NCBI GenBank assembly: GCA_947470805.1
Contig: CANIVU010000017.1
Coordinates: 35,575-99,574, forward strand
Origin: Acidobacteriota bacterium
Lineage (GTDB): Bacteria; Acidobacteriota; Terriglobia; Bryobacterales; Bryobacteraceae
Length of the DNA stretch: 64,000 nt
Direction: 5' to 3'
In this document: positions 39,828 to 49,642 of the stretch, piece after piece
How positions within the stretch are numbered: the first letter of the stretch is position 1
How the letters are laid out: every line of letters begins with the position of its first letter
Made by a program: the position numbers and the translations under genes
Notes under the pieces: generated by a model
The model's database searches: none
Told to the model about the DNA's origin: nothing
Seen by the model: only the letters and a program-made list of their open reading frames with translations

Positions 39828-42359
39828 TCAATCCGAGGACCGGAGGCGGGCTGTTTGCAGGTGGCTCAAATACTGGGCGGTGAGGGCCTCGGAGAGGTCG
39901 AACATGTCCGTTTTGAGAGAGGCGAGCAAGTCACCGAGAGGGCCGAGATTCCCGTCCTCGTCCCGACGGGTCAACAGTTCCACATCGGCGAGGCGAACGG
40001 CGGTCAGCGTCTTCAAAGCCAGGCGCTGTTCGCGGGATTGACGGCCAATTTCGGCGTGCTCGGGGAGCTCGTCGACATGGTCGCGCAGGGCAGCCAGTTG
40101 CATGCCGACCGAGCGGGGGTTGGTTTCGTCGCAGAGGAGGAGGTCGAGGACGAGATCGGCCCGCAACAGGGTGAGATTGCGGGAGCGATAGGTGATGCTG
40201 CTATCGGCGATGTGGAGGAGCAGTTGCAGGGCGCCGTCATTGCCACCGGGGAGGCCGACGATGCCAGCGCGCAGCAGGTCGCTCATTTGCAGCGACCGCT
40301 CCAGGCGCCGGCCGATATCGAGGAACCGGAATCCGTGGCCGCGGGTCATGTTTTCCATCACGAGGCCACTGAAGGCGGCGAGCGTGACAATGACGCCGTC
40401 GAGGAGCGTGATTTGCGCGGTGAGACGTTGATCCGGATTGCCGGGAGGCGTCCGGGAGAGGTCCGCTTCCAGTTGCTGGAGAACGCGCCACGTGTCGGAC
40501 GACAGACGCTCCTTGAGGTTCCAGGCGGAACGGCGCATCTGCTTCAAGTTCCAGCCGATGCCGGCCATGCGGGTGGCGTCGTAGACCAGGTCGGAGAGCA
40601 GTTTTTGCAAATGCCAGCGCTGTTGACCGAGGGGCATCAGGGGTACCGTGTCGGGCAGGAAGCGGAGTCCGGACATCAACTGAACGACCGTTTCGAGCGA
40701 GGCGGCGCGACCGAAATCCTCTTCGCCGGAGAGGGCGGGCAGGAGCGAACGGACAAGGCGTACACCACAGTCGACGCGCTCGGCGTAGCGGCCAAGCCAG
40801 TAGAGGTTGTCGGCGACGCGGCTGGGGAGACTGGTCCGGCTGGGGCGGACGGAGAGAGTTTGGCGGGGCGGGGGCGGGGGTTCGGCTTCGCCTTCAAACA
40901 CCCAGGTGTCCTTGCTGCCGGCGCCGAGTTGCATGGAGACAACCGGCGAAGTTTCCCCGGCGACACGCGTGAGGCCGCCGGGCATCACGGTGTAATCTTC
41001 CCCATCGCGGGCCGCGAAGACGCGCAACCCGGCGTGGCGGGCGGCCAAGCCATCGTCCGTGCGCACGGGCACGGTGGACATGTTGACCAGTTCCTGGGCC
41101 ACGAAGAGTTCCGGCTGGGCTTCGATGCGGCGAATCAACTGGGCGCGGGCGGCGGCACTCATTCGCGCCGGGAATTCGGGGTGGAGTCCGTACTTGCGGA
41201 ACGCTGGTTTGATGACCAGCTGATCCAAATGCTCCATGACATACCGGCGGGGCGCGGCTTGGCCGCACCACCAGGTTGCGACCGAGGGGAGCAGGAGTTC
41301 TTCGCCGAGCAGGTCACGGCAAAGGCCGGGGAGGAACGCCATCAAACCCGGAGTTTCCAAAACGCCGCTGCCAATGGCGTTATCCACGGCCACGGTGCCG
41401 TTGCGGACGGCCTGCATGAGGCCCGGCACACCGAGGAGCGAATCACCACGAAGTTCCAAGGGATCGCAGAAGCCGTCATCCATGCGGCGGAGGATGACGT
41501 CGACCGGTTCGAGGCCAGAGAGCGTTTTCAAGAACACGCGGCTGTCGCGGACGGTCAGATCGGCGCCTTCGACCAGCGGGAAGCCCCAGTGACCGGCGAG
41601 GAAAGAATGTTCGAAATACGTTTCGTTGTGCGGGCCGGGCGTGAGCAGGACAACACGCGGCGTCTCCCGGCGACTGGGAGCCAGCGCGAGAAGCGCGTTG
41701 CGCTTGGCATCGAAGAAACGGGTGAGTGCGCGGACGCGGCACTGGTTGAAAACGCCAGGAAGGATACGGGCGCTGACGAGACGATTTTCGAGCGCGTAGC
41801 CGATGCCCGACGGGGCCTGCGTTCGATCCCCAAGGGCCCACCAGCGGCCGTCGGGCGAGCGGGCCAGATCGACGGCGTAGGTCTGCAACGGCACGTTGCC
41901 AACCGGGGTCAGGCCGAAACAGCTTCGCTGGAAGTGGGGATTGGCGTACACCAGCGCGGCGGGGAGGCGGCGTTCGCGAACCAGACGCTGTTCGCCATAG
42001 AGGTCCCGCAGCATGACGTTCAAAAGCTCGGCGCGCTGGCGCACGGCCTTATCAATGGCCTCCCATTCCTGGGTGGGAATGACCAGCGGGATGGGATCCA
42101 TGGGCCAGGGTCGGTCTTTGCCGGCCGGGTCGCCACCAACGTTGTAGGTGACGCCGTTGGATTGGATCAGTTGCTGGCCGATTTGCCAACTGCGGCTGAA
42201 TTGGGGAAACCCCATCCGGCCAAGCGCCACGGCCAGCCCCCGCCAATGGTGGCGGGGAACGCCAGAATCCTGCAGCGCTTCATCCCAGTGCCCGGGAATG
42301 GGCGCGTAGCGAAACTCCTCCCAACGCGACCGTCCCGGCACCAGTTTGGATTTTTTCAC
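39828..42359 (-). CDS. Fused circularly permuted ATP-grasp and alpha-E protein
   Basis: A 843-residue protein. Residues ~1-490 are a circularly permuted ATP-grasp ligase (COG2308/DUF404-407 type): 'QLIQSNGVTYNVGGDPAG', 'ALVYANPHFQRSCFG', 'VVLLTPGPHNETYFEHSFLA', 'DVILRRMDDGFCDPLELR' and 'GSGVLETPGLMAFLPGLC'. Residues ~520-830 are an alpha-E domain (COG2307): 'LPSRVADNLYWLGRYAERVD' and 'NMTRGHGFRFLDIGRRLERS'. Both parts exist as separate genes further upstream in this operon, so this is a diverged second copy in fused form. The start was placed at GTG 42359, which overlaps the stop of the upstream gene as GTGA; TTG at 42362 is an alternative. ATP-grasp enzymes form amide bonds using ATP; the substrate is unknown. 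Confidence 0.92.
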   Translation of the reverse strand: MKKSKLVPGRSRWEEFRYAPIPGHWDEALQDSGVPRHHWRGLAVALGRMGFPQFSRSWQIGQQLIQSNGVTYNVGGDPAGKDRPWPMDPIPLVIPTQEWEAIDKAVRQRAELLNVMLRDLYGEQRLVRERRLPAALVYANPHFQRSCFGLTPVGNVPLQTYAVDLARSPDGRWWALGDRTQAPSGIGYALENRLVSARILPGVFNQCRVRALTRFFDAKRNALLALAPSRRETPRVVLLTPGPHNETYFEHSFLAGHWGFPLVEGADLTVRDSRVFLKTLSGLEPVDVILRRMDDGFCDPLELRGDSLLGVPGLMQAVRNGTVAVDNAIGSGVLETPGLMAFLPGLCRDLLGEELLLPSVATWWCGQAAPRRYVMEHLDQLVIKPAFRKYGLHPEFPARMSAAARAQLIRRIEAQPELFVAQELVNMSTVPVRTDDGLAARHAGLRVFAARDGEDYTVMPGGLTRVAGETSPVVSMQLGAGSKDTWVFEGEAEPPPPPRQTLSVRPSRTSLPSRVADNLYWLGRYAERVDCGVRLVRSLLPALSGEEDFGRAASLETVVQLMSGLRFLPDTVPLMPLGQQRWHLQKLLSDLVYDATRMAGIGWNLKQMRRSAWNLKERLSSDTWRVLQQLEADLSRTPPGNPDQRLTAQITLLDGVIVTLAAFSGLVMENMTRGHGFRFLDIGRRLERSLQMSDLLRAGIVGLPGGNDGALQLLLHIADSSITYRSRNLTLLRADLVLDLLLCDETNPRSVGMQLAALRDHVDELPEHAEIGRQSREQRLALKTLTAVRLADVELLTRRDEDGNLGPLGDLLASLKTDMFDLSEALTAQYLSHLQTARLRSSD

Positions 42360-45300
42360 CAACCTCCCCCAAGTGTCATTCGCCTGGCCATGGCGGCGGC
42401 GGTGGGCCGCCGGAGGTCGAGGGTCGAAGGGAATTCCGGATTTTCTTCTACGGGGGGAATCGGCATGGGACCGGGGGTATGTCCAAACGGGAGGAAGCGG
42501 GCCATGCGGCGCGCCTCCGCCTCATTTGAGTTTACCGCGAAGGTCTCGTAGTTCCGGCCACCGGGGTGGCCGGCGTAGTAGGTGCAGCCGCCGATGGAAC
42601 GGCCGGCCGCCAAATCCAGGAGGTCGAAGATGAGAGGAGCATGGACGGGTATCGTGGGGTGCAAGCAGCGAGCCGGCTGCCAGGCGCGGAAGCGGACGCC
42701 GCAGACGTACTCCCCGTGCACGCCGGTGGGCTGCAGGGGCAGGCGACGACCGTTGCAAGTGATCACGCGACGTTCCCCGGTGAGACCGCGGACACGTACC
42801 TGCATGCGTTCGACCGACGAATCGACAAAGCGCGTGGTACCGCCACCACCGGGCTCCTCACCCAGAACGTACCAAGGTTCAATGGCCTGCCGCAGCTCAA
42901 TTTCGACGCCGTCGTAGACCACGCGGCCGTAGACCGGGAAACGGAACTCAATGTGCGGGCCGAACCAAGCGGGATCCATGGGATAGCCAGCGCGTTGTAG
43001 AGCGTCGACAACCCAGGTGAAATCCTTCTCCACGTAATAGGGGAGCAGGAAACGGTCGTGCAGGCGGGTCCCCCAACGTACTGGCTGCGCCTGGAAGGGC
43101 TCGCGCCAAAACCAGGCGACGAGCGACCGCACGAGCAGCTGCTGAGCAAGGCTCATTCGGGCGTGGGGCGGCATTTCGAAAGCACGCAGTTCCAACAGGC
43201 CAAGGCGGCCGGTGGAACTATCGGGCGAGTAAAGCTTGTCGATGCAGAACTCGGCCCGATGGGTGTTGCCGGTGATGTCGACCAGTAGATTGCGGAAGAT
43301 GCGATCTGTGAGCCAGGGCGGGCAGGGCGAGCGAGGATCGATCAGATTGAAGGCGACTTCGAGTTCGTAGACGGCATCGGAACGGGACTCGTCGACGCGC
43401 GGCGCCTGGCTGGTGGGGCCGATGAAGACGCCGGAGAAGAGATAGGAAAGCGACGGATGGTTGAGCCAGAAACCGACGAGGCTGCGCAGCAAATCGGGCC
43501 GGCGGAGGAACGGACTATCGGCCGGAGTGGCGCCACCGAGGACAAGATGGTTGCCGCCGCCGGTGCCGGTGTGGCGGCCATCGAGCATGAACTTCTCGGT
43601 GCCGAGCCGGGTGAGCCGGGCCTCGTCGTAGAGAATTGTCGTCTTGTCGACCAGTTCACGCCAGGAACCGGAGGGATCGGTGTTGACCTCGATCACACCG
43701 GGGTCAGGTGTGACTTTGAGCGAACGAAGACGGGAGTCCGAAGGGGGCGTATAGCCTTCCAGCAACACGGGCATTTGAAGCGATGCGGCAGTGTCTTCGA
43801 TGGCCGTCACCAATTCCACATACTCGTCGGCGGATGCGATCGGAGGCAGGAACACATACATCCGGCCTTCGCGAGCTTCGACGGCGAGAGCCGTGCGGAC
43901 CACGGGTCCGCCAACGGCGGGAGCAGCGGGCTTGTCGGACGGTTTTTGCATCTGCGGCCGCGCAGGGCCGCGCTGCATCGCCTCGAACTGGCGCTTGGGA
44001 ATGGGCAACGGATCGGTGGGAGCGAGAGGATCGAGGGTCCACACCTGCTGTATCTCTCCGGCGGGCTCCCAGGGGAGACGCTCGAGAGGCAGGCGGAAGC
44101 CGACCGGCGAATCACCCGGCATGAGAAATAGATGGCGGGACCGGAGCATCCACAGGCCGCTCTGCCACTCCGGACCGTTCTTTCCGATTCCGCGCTGCAG
44201 TGGGAGAACGTAGCCGACGGGCTGGCCGAGTCCGCGTTGGAACACGCGACGCAACCGGTCGCGCTCTTCCGGTTCATCGAGTTTGTTGTTGAGCGGATCG
44301 ACGTTGATGGGAAGGTCACGTTCCTTGGTGAGATAGGTCAACGGATCTTCGAACGCGGTAACGATGAAGTCGGTACCGATCGCCAACCGGCGCGCGAGTG
44401 TTTCGGCGAACAACTGCGCCTGTTCGGCACCGAAGCCGTAATCTTTGTGGGGTTCGCCGACCAGCGATTTGTCGTGCCAGATGGGGCGCCCATCGGCGCG
44501 CCAGTAGCAGGTATAGGCCCAGCGCGGGAGCTGTTCGCCGGGGTACCACTTCCCTTGCCCGTAGTGGATCAGGCCACCCGGCGCGAAGGTGTCCCTTAAT
44601 CGGCCGAGAAGTTCACCGGCGAGCCGCTGTTTATTGGGGCCCATGGCGGTGGTGTTCCACTCGTCGCCGTCCATGTCGTCGATGGAGACAAAGGTCGGCT
44701 CGCCGCCCATCGTCAGGCGTACATCGCCGTCGAGGAGTTCGGCGTCAATGCGGTCACCGAGAGAGAGAATCGCGTCCCACTGGTCGTCTGTATAGGGTTT
44801 GGTGACGCGCGGATCTTCATGAATGCGCGTCACGCGCATCTCGTGGTGAAACTCCACTTCGCAGGGGCTAACCAAACCGGTAACGGGCGCGGCGGTCTGC
44901 GGATCCGGGGTGGCGGCCAAGGGAATGTGCCCTTCGCCGGCGAAGAGTCCGGATGTAGGGTCGAGTCCGATCCACCCGGCGCCGGGCAGATAGACTTCCG
45001 TCCAGGCGTGCAGATCAGTAAAATCTTCGGAGGCGCCCGAAGGGCCGTCGAGCGATTTCAAATCCGGCTTTAGTTGGATGAGATAACCGGAGACAAATCT
45101 TGCCGCCAGGCCGAGGTGACGGAGAACCTGAACGAGTAACCAGGCCGAATCCCGGCACGATCCGCTGCGATTCTCGAGTGTTTCTTCCGGCGTCTGAACA
45201 CCCGGTTCCAACCGAATCAGGTAGCTGATTTCCGATTGGAGACGCATGTTCAACTCGACCAGGAAATTGACAGATTGTTTTTTCTCCAGCGAGATCGTCT

Positions 45301-45694
45301 TGATATAGGCCGACAGCAGCGGCCCCAATTCGAGCGTTTCCAGAAATGGCCGGAGTTCGCGCTTTTCCCAGGTTTCGTACTCAAACGGAATCTGCTCGGC
45401 GTACGGCTCCAGGAAGAAATCGAAGGGATTGATGACGGCCATATCGGCCACCAGATCCACTTCGAGAGAGAAATGCCGGGTAGGTTCCGGAAACACGAAC
45501 CGTGCCAGGTAATTACTCTGGGGATCCTGCTGCCAGTTGACGAACTGCTTAACCGGCTCCACCTTCAGCGAGTAACTGACGATTTGTGTGCGGCTATGGG
45601 GGGCGGGGCGAAGACGAACGATTTGGGGCCCTAGCGTGACAGGGCGATCGTACTGGTAGACGGTCTTATGATGCAGCGCAACGCGGATACCCAT
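42356..45694 (-). CDS. Transglutaminase/DUF2126 fusion protein
   Basis: A 1112-residue protein. The N-terminal ~280 residues form a transglutaminase: beta domain ('VALHHKTVYQYDRPVTLGPQ'), then Cys in 'NRSGSCRDSAWLL', His in 'DLHAWTEVYL' and Asp in 'GLDPTSGLFAGEGH'. The remaining ~830 residues are the DUF2126/COG4196 region, proposed in the literature on amidoligases to be glutamine-synthetase-like: 'VRLTMGGEPTFVSIDDMDG', 'QGKWYPGEQLPRWA', 'VIEVNTDPSGSWRELVD' and 'RHTGTGGGNHLVLGG'. The Glu- and Gly-rich blocks fit a nucleotide/metal site. Its ATG shares one base with the alpha-E stop (TGATG) and its stop overlaps the fused gene start. Confidence 0.93.
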   Translation of the reverse strand: MGIRVALHHKTVYQYDRPVTLGPQIVRLRPAPHSRTQIVSYSLKVEPVKQFVNWQQDPQSNYLARFVFPEPTRHFSLEVDLVADMAVINPFDFFLEPYAEQIPFEYETWEKRELRPFLETLELGPLLSAYIKTISLEKKQSVNFLVELNMRLQSEISYLIRLEPGVQTPEETLENRSGSCRDSAWLLVQVLRHLGLAARFVSGYLIQLKPDLKSLDGPSGASEDFTDLHAWTEVYLPGAGWIGLDPTSGLFAGEGHIPLAATPDPQTAAPVTGLVSPCEVEFHHEMRVTRIHEDPRVTKPYTDDQWDAILSLGDRIDAELLDGDVRLTMGGEPTFVSIDDMDGDEWNTTAMGPNKQRLAGELLGRLRDTFAPGGLIHYGQGKWYPGEQLPRWAYTCYWRADGRPIWHDKSLVGEPHKDYGFGAEQAQLFAETLARRLAIGTDFIVTAFEDPLTYLTKERDLPINVDPLNNKLDEPEERDRLRRVFQRGLGQPVGYVLPLQRGIGKNGPEWQSGLWMLRSRHLFLMPGDSPVGFRLPLERLPWEPAGEIQQVWTLDPLAPTDPLPIPKRQFEAMQRGPARPQMQKPSDKPAAPAVGGPVVRTALAVEAREGRMYVFLPPIASADEYVELVTAIEDTAASLQMPVLLEGYTPPSDSRLRSLKVTPDPGVIEVNTDPSGSWRELVDKTTILYDEARLTRLGTEKFMLDGRHTGTGGGNHLVLGGATPADSPFLRRPDLLRSLVGFWLNHPSLSYLFSGVFIGPTSQAPRVDESRSDAVYELEVAFNLIDPRSPCPPWLTDRIFRNLLVDITGNTHRAEFCIDKLYSPDSSTGRLGLLELRAFEMPPHARMSLAQQLLVRSLVAWFWREPFQAQPVRWGTRLHDRFLLPYYVEKDFTWVVDALQRAGYPMDPAWFGPHIEFRFPVYGRVVYDGVEIELRQAIEPWYVLGEEPGGGGTTRFVDSSVERMQVRVRGLTGERRVITCNGRRLPLQPTGVHGEYVCGVRFRAWQPARCLHPTIPVHAPLIFDLLDLAAGRSIGGCTYYAGHPGGRNYETFAVNSNEAEARRMARFLPFGHTPGPMPIPPVEENPEFPSTLDLRRPTAAAMARRMTLGGGW

Positions 45695-46692
45695 CAGTCA
45701 GCGCCCACCGTCTGCGTCTGTGTTTGCGTCTGCTTCAACTGACGTAACGCGAACAAATCGCGCTGCAGTGCGGCGCCAACAGCGTTCAAACGGAGCTGCA
45801 AACTATCCAGGAACTCATGTAGTCCAGAGCGGATCATCGTATCAACTTCCATTTCTTCCAACTCCCGCCCTAACTCACCGAGCAAGTTGACGGACTCGTA
45901 TTGCGTATTGGAACCAGCCCGGATCACATCCAGCGAATCCACCGCACGGGCGATGGAGTGGCGGATGGACCGGGGGAAATCGTGATCCAGCACGAGAAAG
46001 CCAGCCACGTGCCGGGGCGTAATCGTGCCTCGCGTTTGACGGTACATTTCGAAGCCACTGGCTGACTTGAGCACGGCCGACCACAGTAAGTCGTCATAAG
46101 GTGTGCCAACGCTGGTGGCGGATGGGAGCAGCATGAAGTACTTCACGTCGAGCAGTCGCGAGGTCTTGTCGGCGCGCTCCATTTGACGTCCCAGGCGGAC
46201 AAAATGCCACGCTTCGTTATGGCTCATCGTCGCATCGGTCACACCTTGAAACATGTGGCCGGAAAGTCGCAGGTCGCGGAAAACTTCCGGGGAGAGCTCC
46301 TCCGCCGGCTTGGCGTACTGCTCCTGAACGCGGAGGTAGATTCCATTGACGTGCTCATACATCTCCGAAGGAATCGTCTCCCGAACCGAGCGGGCGTTCT
46401 CTCGCGCGGCGAGCAAGCAACTCAGAATCGAGTTGGGGTATTCGCGATCCTGCGCCAGGAAGGCGACGACCGTCTCCTGAGTCGCTTCACCGTACCGTTT
46501 CTTAAATAGCGGCGCTTCGCCGCACGCATCGATCAGAGGCTGCCACTGATTGCCATCCAGCGGCAGATCCAATTGCAAGTGCAGGTTCACTTCGAGGAGC
46601 CGGGCTACATTCTCCGCGCGTTCCATGTAACGCGCCATCCAATAAAGCGAATCCGCAACGCGACTGAGGAGCGGACGGGAATCAGTTGCCAT
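45694..46692 (-). CDS. Alpha-E domain protein (COG2307)
   Basis: A 332-residue all-helical protein. The ATG giving '[20 protein letters not shown]' was chosen because it matches the family start and overlaps the ATP-grasp stop by 11 bases; the frame is open further upstream. Typical segments are '[20 protein letters not shown]', '[21 protein letters not shown]' and '[24 protein letters not shown]'. The alpha-E domain has conserved Arg/Glu residues but no proven activity. It always travels with circularly permuted ATP-grasp proteins and is thought to help or complete peptide ligation. The C-terminus has a short QTQTQT run. Confidence 0.92.
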   Translation of the reverse strand: MATDSRPLLSRVADSLYWMARYMERAENVARLLEVNLHLQLDLPLDGNQWQPLIDACGEAPLFKKRYGEATQETVVAFLAQDREYPNSILSCLLAARENARSVRETIPSEMYEHVNGIYLRVQEQYAKPAEELSPEVFRDLRLSGHMFQGVTDATMSHNEAWHFVRLGRQMERADKTSRLLDVKYFMLLPSATSVGTPYDDLLWSAVLKSASGFEMYRQTRGTITPRHVAGFLVLDHDFPRSIRHSIARAVDSLDVIRAGSNTQYESVNLLGELGRELEEMEVDTMIRSGLHEFLDSLQLRLNAVGAALQRDLFALRQLKQTQTQTQTVGAD

Positions 46693-48136
46693 TGTCGCCT
46701 CCGGCCAGAACCCAAGTATCTTTACTGCCACCACCCTGCGAAGAGTTGACCACCAACGAACCTTTTCGCAGCGCAACACGTGTCAACCCTCCGGGCAGCA
46801 CGCGAATCCCCTGCCGGCCATAGAGCACGTATGGCCGAAGATCCACGTGCCGGCCCTCCAACCGGTCCCCGATCAGAGTGGGGACACGGGAGAGCGCCAG
46901 CGTCGGTTGTGCGATGTAGTTGCGCGGGTTGGCGTTGATACGGTCGGCAAAGTCATCCTGCTCCGCCTTTGTGGAATGTGGTCCAACCAGCATTCCATAG
47001 CCCCCGGCTTCGTTAGCCGCTTTCACTACGAGTTTGTCCAGATTTTGCAACACGTGCTGGCGGTCCGAATCCCGCCAACAGAGGTAAGTGGGCACGTTGG
47101 GGATAATGGCATCCTCCCCTTCGTAGTAGCGGATCATGTCCGGCACGTAGGAGTAGATCACCTTGTCGTCGGCCACGCCGTTTCCTGGCGCATTGGCCAG
47201 AGTCACATTGCCACGGCGATAGGCGTCCACGATGCCAGGTACACCCAGCAGCGAATCCTTCCGGAAGATATCAGGATCCAGAAAATCATCATCAATACGC
47301 CGATAGATCACGTCCACACGGCGCGGCCCGTGGGTCGTCTGCATCCAGACGATTCCATCTTCGACGATCAGATCACTCCCCTGCACCAAGGGAATACCCA
47401 TCTTTTGCGCCAGGAAAGTATGCTCGAAATACGCCGAATTGTACATACCAGGCGTGAGAAGAACCACGACCGGCTTGTCTTCACACGACTCCGGCGCCAG
47501 CGATTGCAACGTCTCCAACAGGTTACCCGGATAGTCATCGACGGGACGAACACGCAGCCCTTCGAATACTTCGGGAAACGTGCGCTTCATCAAATCCCGA
47601 TTACCAAGAACGTAGGAAACGCCAGACGGCACGCGAAGGTTATCCTCCAACACATACAACTCGCCATCGCCGTGACGGATCAGATCGGTACCCGTGATGT
47701 GGCACCATACACCGCCCGGCGGGTTGATGCCGTGGATTTGCGGACGGTAGGAGGCCGCCGAACGGATCACCTCCTCCGGAATCACCTTGTCTTTCAGGAT
47801 CTTTTGATCGTGGTAAATGTCGTCGATGAAGGCGTTGAGCGCGCGAATTCGCTGCACCAAGCCACGCTCCATACGCTCCCACTCTTTGGCCTGAACAATA
47901 CGGGGTATCAAATCAAACGGAAAGATCCGTTCCGTGCCGGCCGCTTCGCCGTACACGTTGAACGTAATTCCCATCTGCAGCAACATGCGTTCAGCGGCGT
48001 GCTGACTACGCTGCAGATGTCCCTCTCCCAATGATTGCAACGTCTCCAAAAGGAGGCGCGCCTCCGGCCGTACGGTACCGTCGGCATGGAACATTTCGTC
48101 GTGGAACGAATCGGTCTGGTATGCGTCAAACAGCAT
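46682..48136 (-). CDS. Circularly permuted type 2 ATP-grasp protein (COG2308)
   Basis: A 484-residue predicted amide-bond ligase and first gene of the operon. Characteristic blocks are '[21 protein letters not shown]', '[21 protein letters not shown]' (preceding '[18 protein letters not shown]'), '[20 protein letters not shown]', '[18 protein letters not shown]', '[21 protein letters not shown]' and '[15 protein letters not shown]'. The ATP site is circularly permuted relative to ordinary ATP-grasp enzymes. It lacks the alpha-E part, which is the next gene. In other bacteria this pair occurs with transglutaminases and sometimes with the proteasome-like Anbu; no Anbu gene is in the window. Divergent from the ManD-like gene, 150 bases away. 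Confidence 0.93.
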   Translation of the reverse strand: MLFDAYQTDSFHDEMFHADGTVRPEARLLLETLQSLGEGHLQRSQHAAERMLLQMGITFNVYGEAAGTERIFPFDLIPRIVQAKEWERMERGLVQRIRALNAFIDDIYHDQKILKDKVIPEEVIRSAASYRPQIHGINPPGGVWCHITGTDLIRHGDGELYVLEDNLRVPSGVSYVLGNRDLMKRTFPEVFEGLRVRPVDDYPGNLLETLQSLAPESCEDKPVVVLLTPGMYNSAYFEHTFLAQKMGIPLVQGSDLIVEDGIVWMQTTHGPRRVDVIYRRIDDDFLDPDIFRKDSLLGVPGIVDAYRRGNVTLANAPGNGVADDKVIYSYVPDMIRYYEGEDAIIPNVPTYLCWRDSDRQHVLQNLDKLVVKAANEAGGYGMLVGPHSTKAEQDDFADRINANPRNYIAQPTLALSRVPTLIGDRLEGRHVDLRPYVLYGRQGIRVLPGGLTRVALRKGSLVVNSSQGGGSKDTWVLAGGDNGN

Positions 48137-48271
48137 GTCGCACCCCGCTCCAACCGCTAGTCATGGCAGAAACCTCTCGGGAAAACGGTCTATCGGGGAC
48201 CTTGCTTTTTTAACACTACTGCACGCGGCGGCAAACTGTCCAATCCATAAATCTTATGACCCGCCTCTCCG

Positions 48272-48277
48272 TATAAT
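48272..48277 (+). promoter_or_regulatory. Perfect -10 box close to the ManD-like start
   Basis: TATAAT ends 9 bases before the ATG at 48287. Transcription would begin at or just before the ATG, so the message would be leaderless or nearly so. No ribosome site is present between them, which agrees. A convincing -35 hexamer was not seen. Confidence 0.5.
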
Positions 48278-48286
48278 GGTGTCTCC

Positions 48287-49642
48287 ATGCTGCCCGTTTT
48301 GAAATTTGGCTCCCGCCGAAAAGCTCTGGCGTTGATTGCAGCCGCCCCAGCCGCTCTGTTTGGAGCCAAACAACCGAAAATCCGCGATGTCCGAGTGATT
48401 GCAACGGCGCCCGCCGGTCTTCGGCTGTCCATCGTGCAGATCCGTACAGACCAGGACGGCCTGCACGGCTATGGCTGCGCCACGTTCACTCAGCGCGCCG
48501 ATCTGGTGAACCTCGCCGTGGAGCGCTATCTGCGTCCGCTACTGATCGACAAGCCCGTTGGGCCGGTTGAAGACGTTTGGCACGCCTGCTACAACAGCTC
48601 CTACTGGCGCAACGACGCGGTGATGAACAATGCGTTGAGCGGCGTCGACCAGGCGCTTTGGGATATTCAGGGCCGGTTGGCGGGAATGCCCGTTTATCAG
48701 CTCCTGGGCGGTAAAGTGCGCGAGGCGGCCGAATGTTACGCCCACGCGGGCGGCGACGAAATTGAGCAGGTGGTGGAGAGCGCGAAGGTATTGCAGCGCC
48801 AGGGATTCCGGCACATCCGGGTACAAGTGGGGGTTCCCAATCAAGCCGCCTATAGTTCCGGTGGGGGGCGAACGTATGGCGGCGGTCGCGCGCCAGCGGC
48901 GTTAGGCCGAAGCAAGACGGGCGCACTGCACGACGGGCCCATGTTCGAGCCCGCCGCCTATATTCGCCGCACGCTGCGGATGTTGGAGAAAGTCCGAGAA
49001 GCGTTGGGTGACGACGTGGAACTGCTTCACGACGTCCACGAACGCATCCTGCCTACCCAAGCGTTGCAATTTGCCAAGGACGTGGAACGATTCCGTCTGT
49101 TTTTCCTGGAAGACGTTGTTTCGGCCGAGGACATCGGGTGGTACCGGCACATTCGCAAACAGACAACGACGCCGCTGGCGATGGGCGAACTGTTCAACAA
49201 CCCCAATGAATGGCAGGGGCTGGTGCAGGAACGGCTGATCGATTACCTGCGCATCCACATGTCGCAGGCCGGCGGGCTGACGCCGTGCCGGAAGATCGCG
49301 GCCTTGACAGAGTCGTTCGGTGTCAAGACCGCCTGGCATGGCCCGGGGGATGTCTCGCCTATCGGCCACGCAGCCAATCTGGCACTGGACCTGGCTTGTC
49401 CCAATTTCGGCATTCGGGAGTTGGTGCCATTCAACGAGCAGGTGCAGGAGGTCTTCCCGGGGGCACCCGTGTCTAAAGACGGGTACCTATGGGCGAACGA
49501 GGCACCGGGATGGGGGATAGAAGTGGATGAAAAGGCCGCCGCGAAGTATCCGTTCGGCCACTCGGAGACAGGAGAGAGACAGCGCCTCAATGGCGGATGG
49601 GGAACCGTTCGTCGCCGCGATGGCAGCGTCATCAAACAATGA
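48287..49642 (+). CDS. ManD/RspA-type enolase-superfamily dehydratase with Tat-like signal
   Basis: A 451-residue enzyme of the enolase superfamily, closest to D-mannonate/altronate dehydratase ManD (RspA). Metal ligands are in 'LLHDVHERI' (Asp), 'FFLEDVVSAED' (Glu) and 'LAMGELFNNP' (Glu). The ManD loop is 'IRVQVGVPNQ', and the end segment 'WANEAPGWGIEVDEKAAAKYP' is typical. An N-terminal extension 'LKFGSRRKALALIAAAPAALFG' looks like a Tat signal, so the enzyme may act outside the cytoplasm. The middle loop (about 185-222) is longer and Gly-rich. The stop overlaps the next gene's ATG (ATGA). Confidence 0.9.
   Translation: MLPVLKFGSRRKALALIAAAPAALFGAKQPKIRDVRVIATAPAGLRLSIVQIRTDQDGLHGYGCATFTQRADLVNLAVERYLRPLLIDKPVGPVEDVWHACYNSSYWRNDAVMNNALSGVDQALWDIQGRLAGMPVYQLLGGKVREAAECYAHAGGDEIEQVVESAKVLQRQGFRHIRVQVGVPNQAAYSSGGGRTYGGGRAPAALGRSKTGALHDGPMFEPAAYIRRTLRMLEKVREALGDDVELLHDVHERILPTQALQFAKDVERFRLFFLEDVVSAEDIGWYRHIRKQTTTPLAMGELFNNPNEWQGLVQERLIDYLRIHMSQAGGLTPCRKIAALTESFGVKTAWHGPGDVSPIGHAANLALDLACPNFGIRELVPFNEQVQEVFPGAPVSKDGYLWANEAPGWGIEVDEKAAAKYPFGHSETGERQRLNGGWGTVRRRDGSVIKQ

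Noticed and set aside
39822..42551. A 909-residue open frame on the plus strand
   Set aside because: It is antisense to the fused ATP-grasp/alpha-E gene, whose protein motifs are clear; the antisense product has no recognisable domains and is typical of GC-rich shadow frames.
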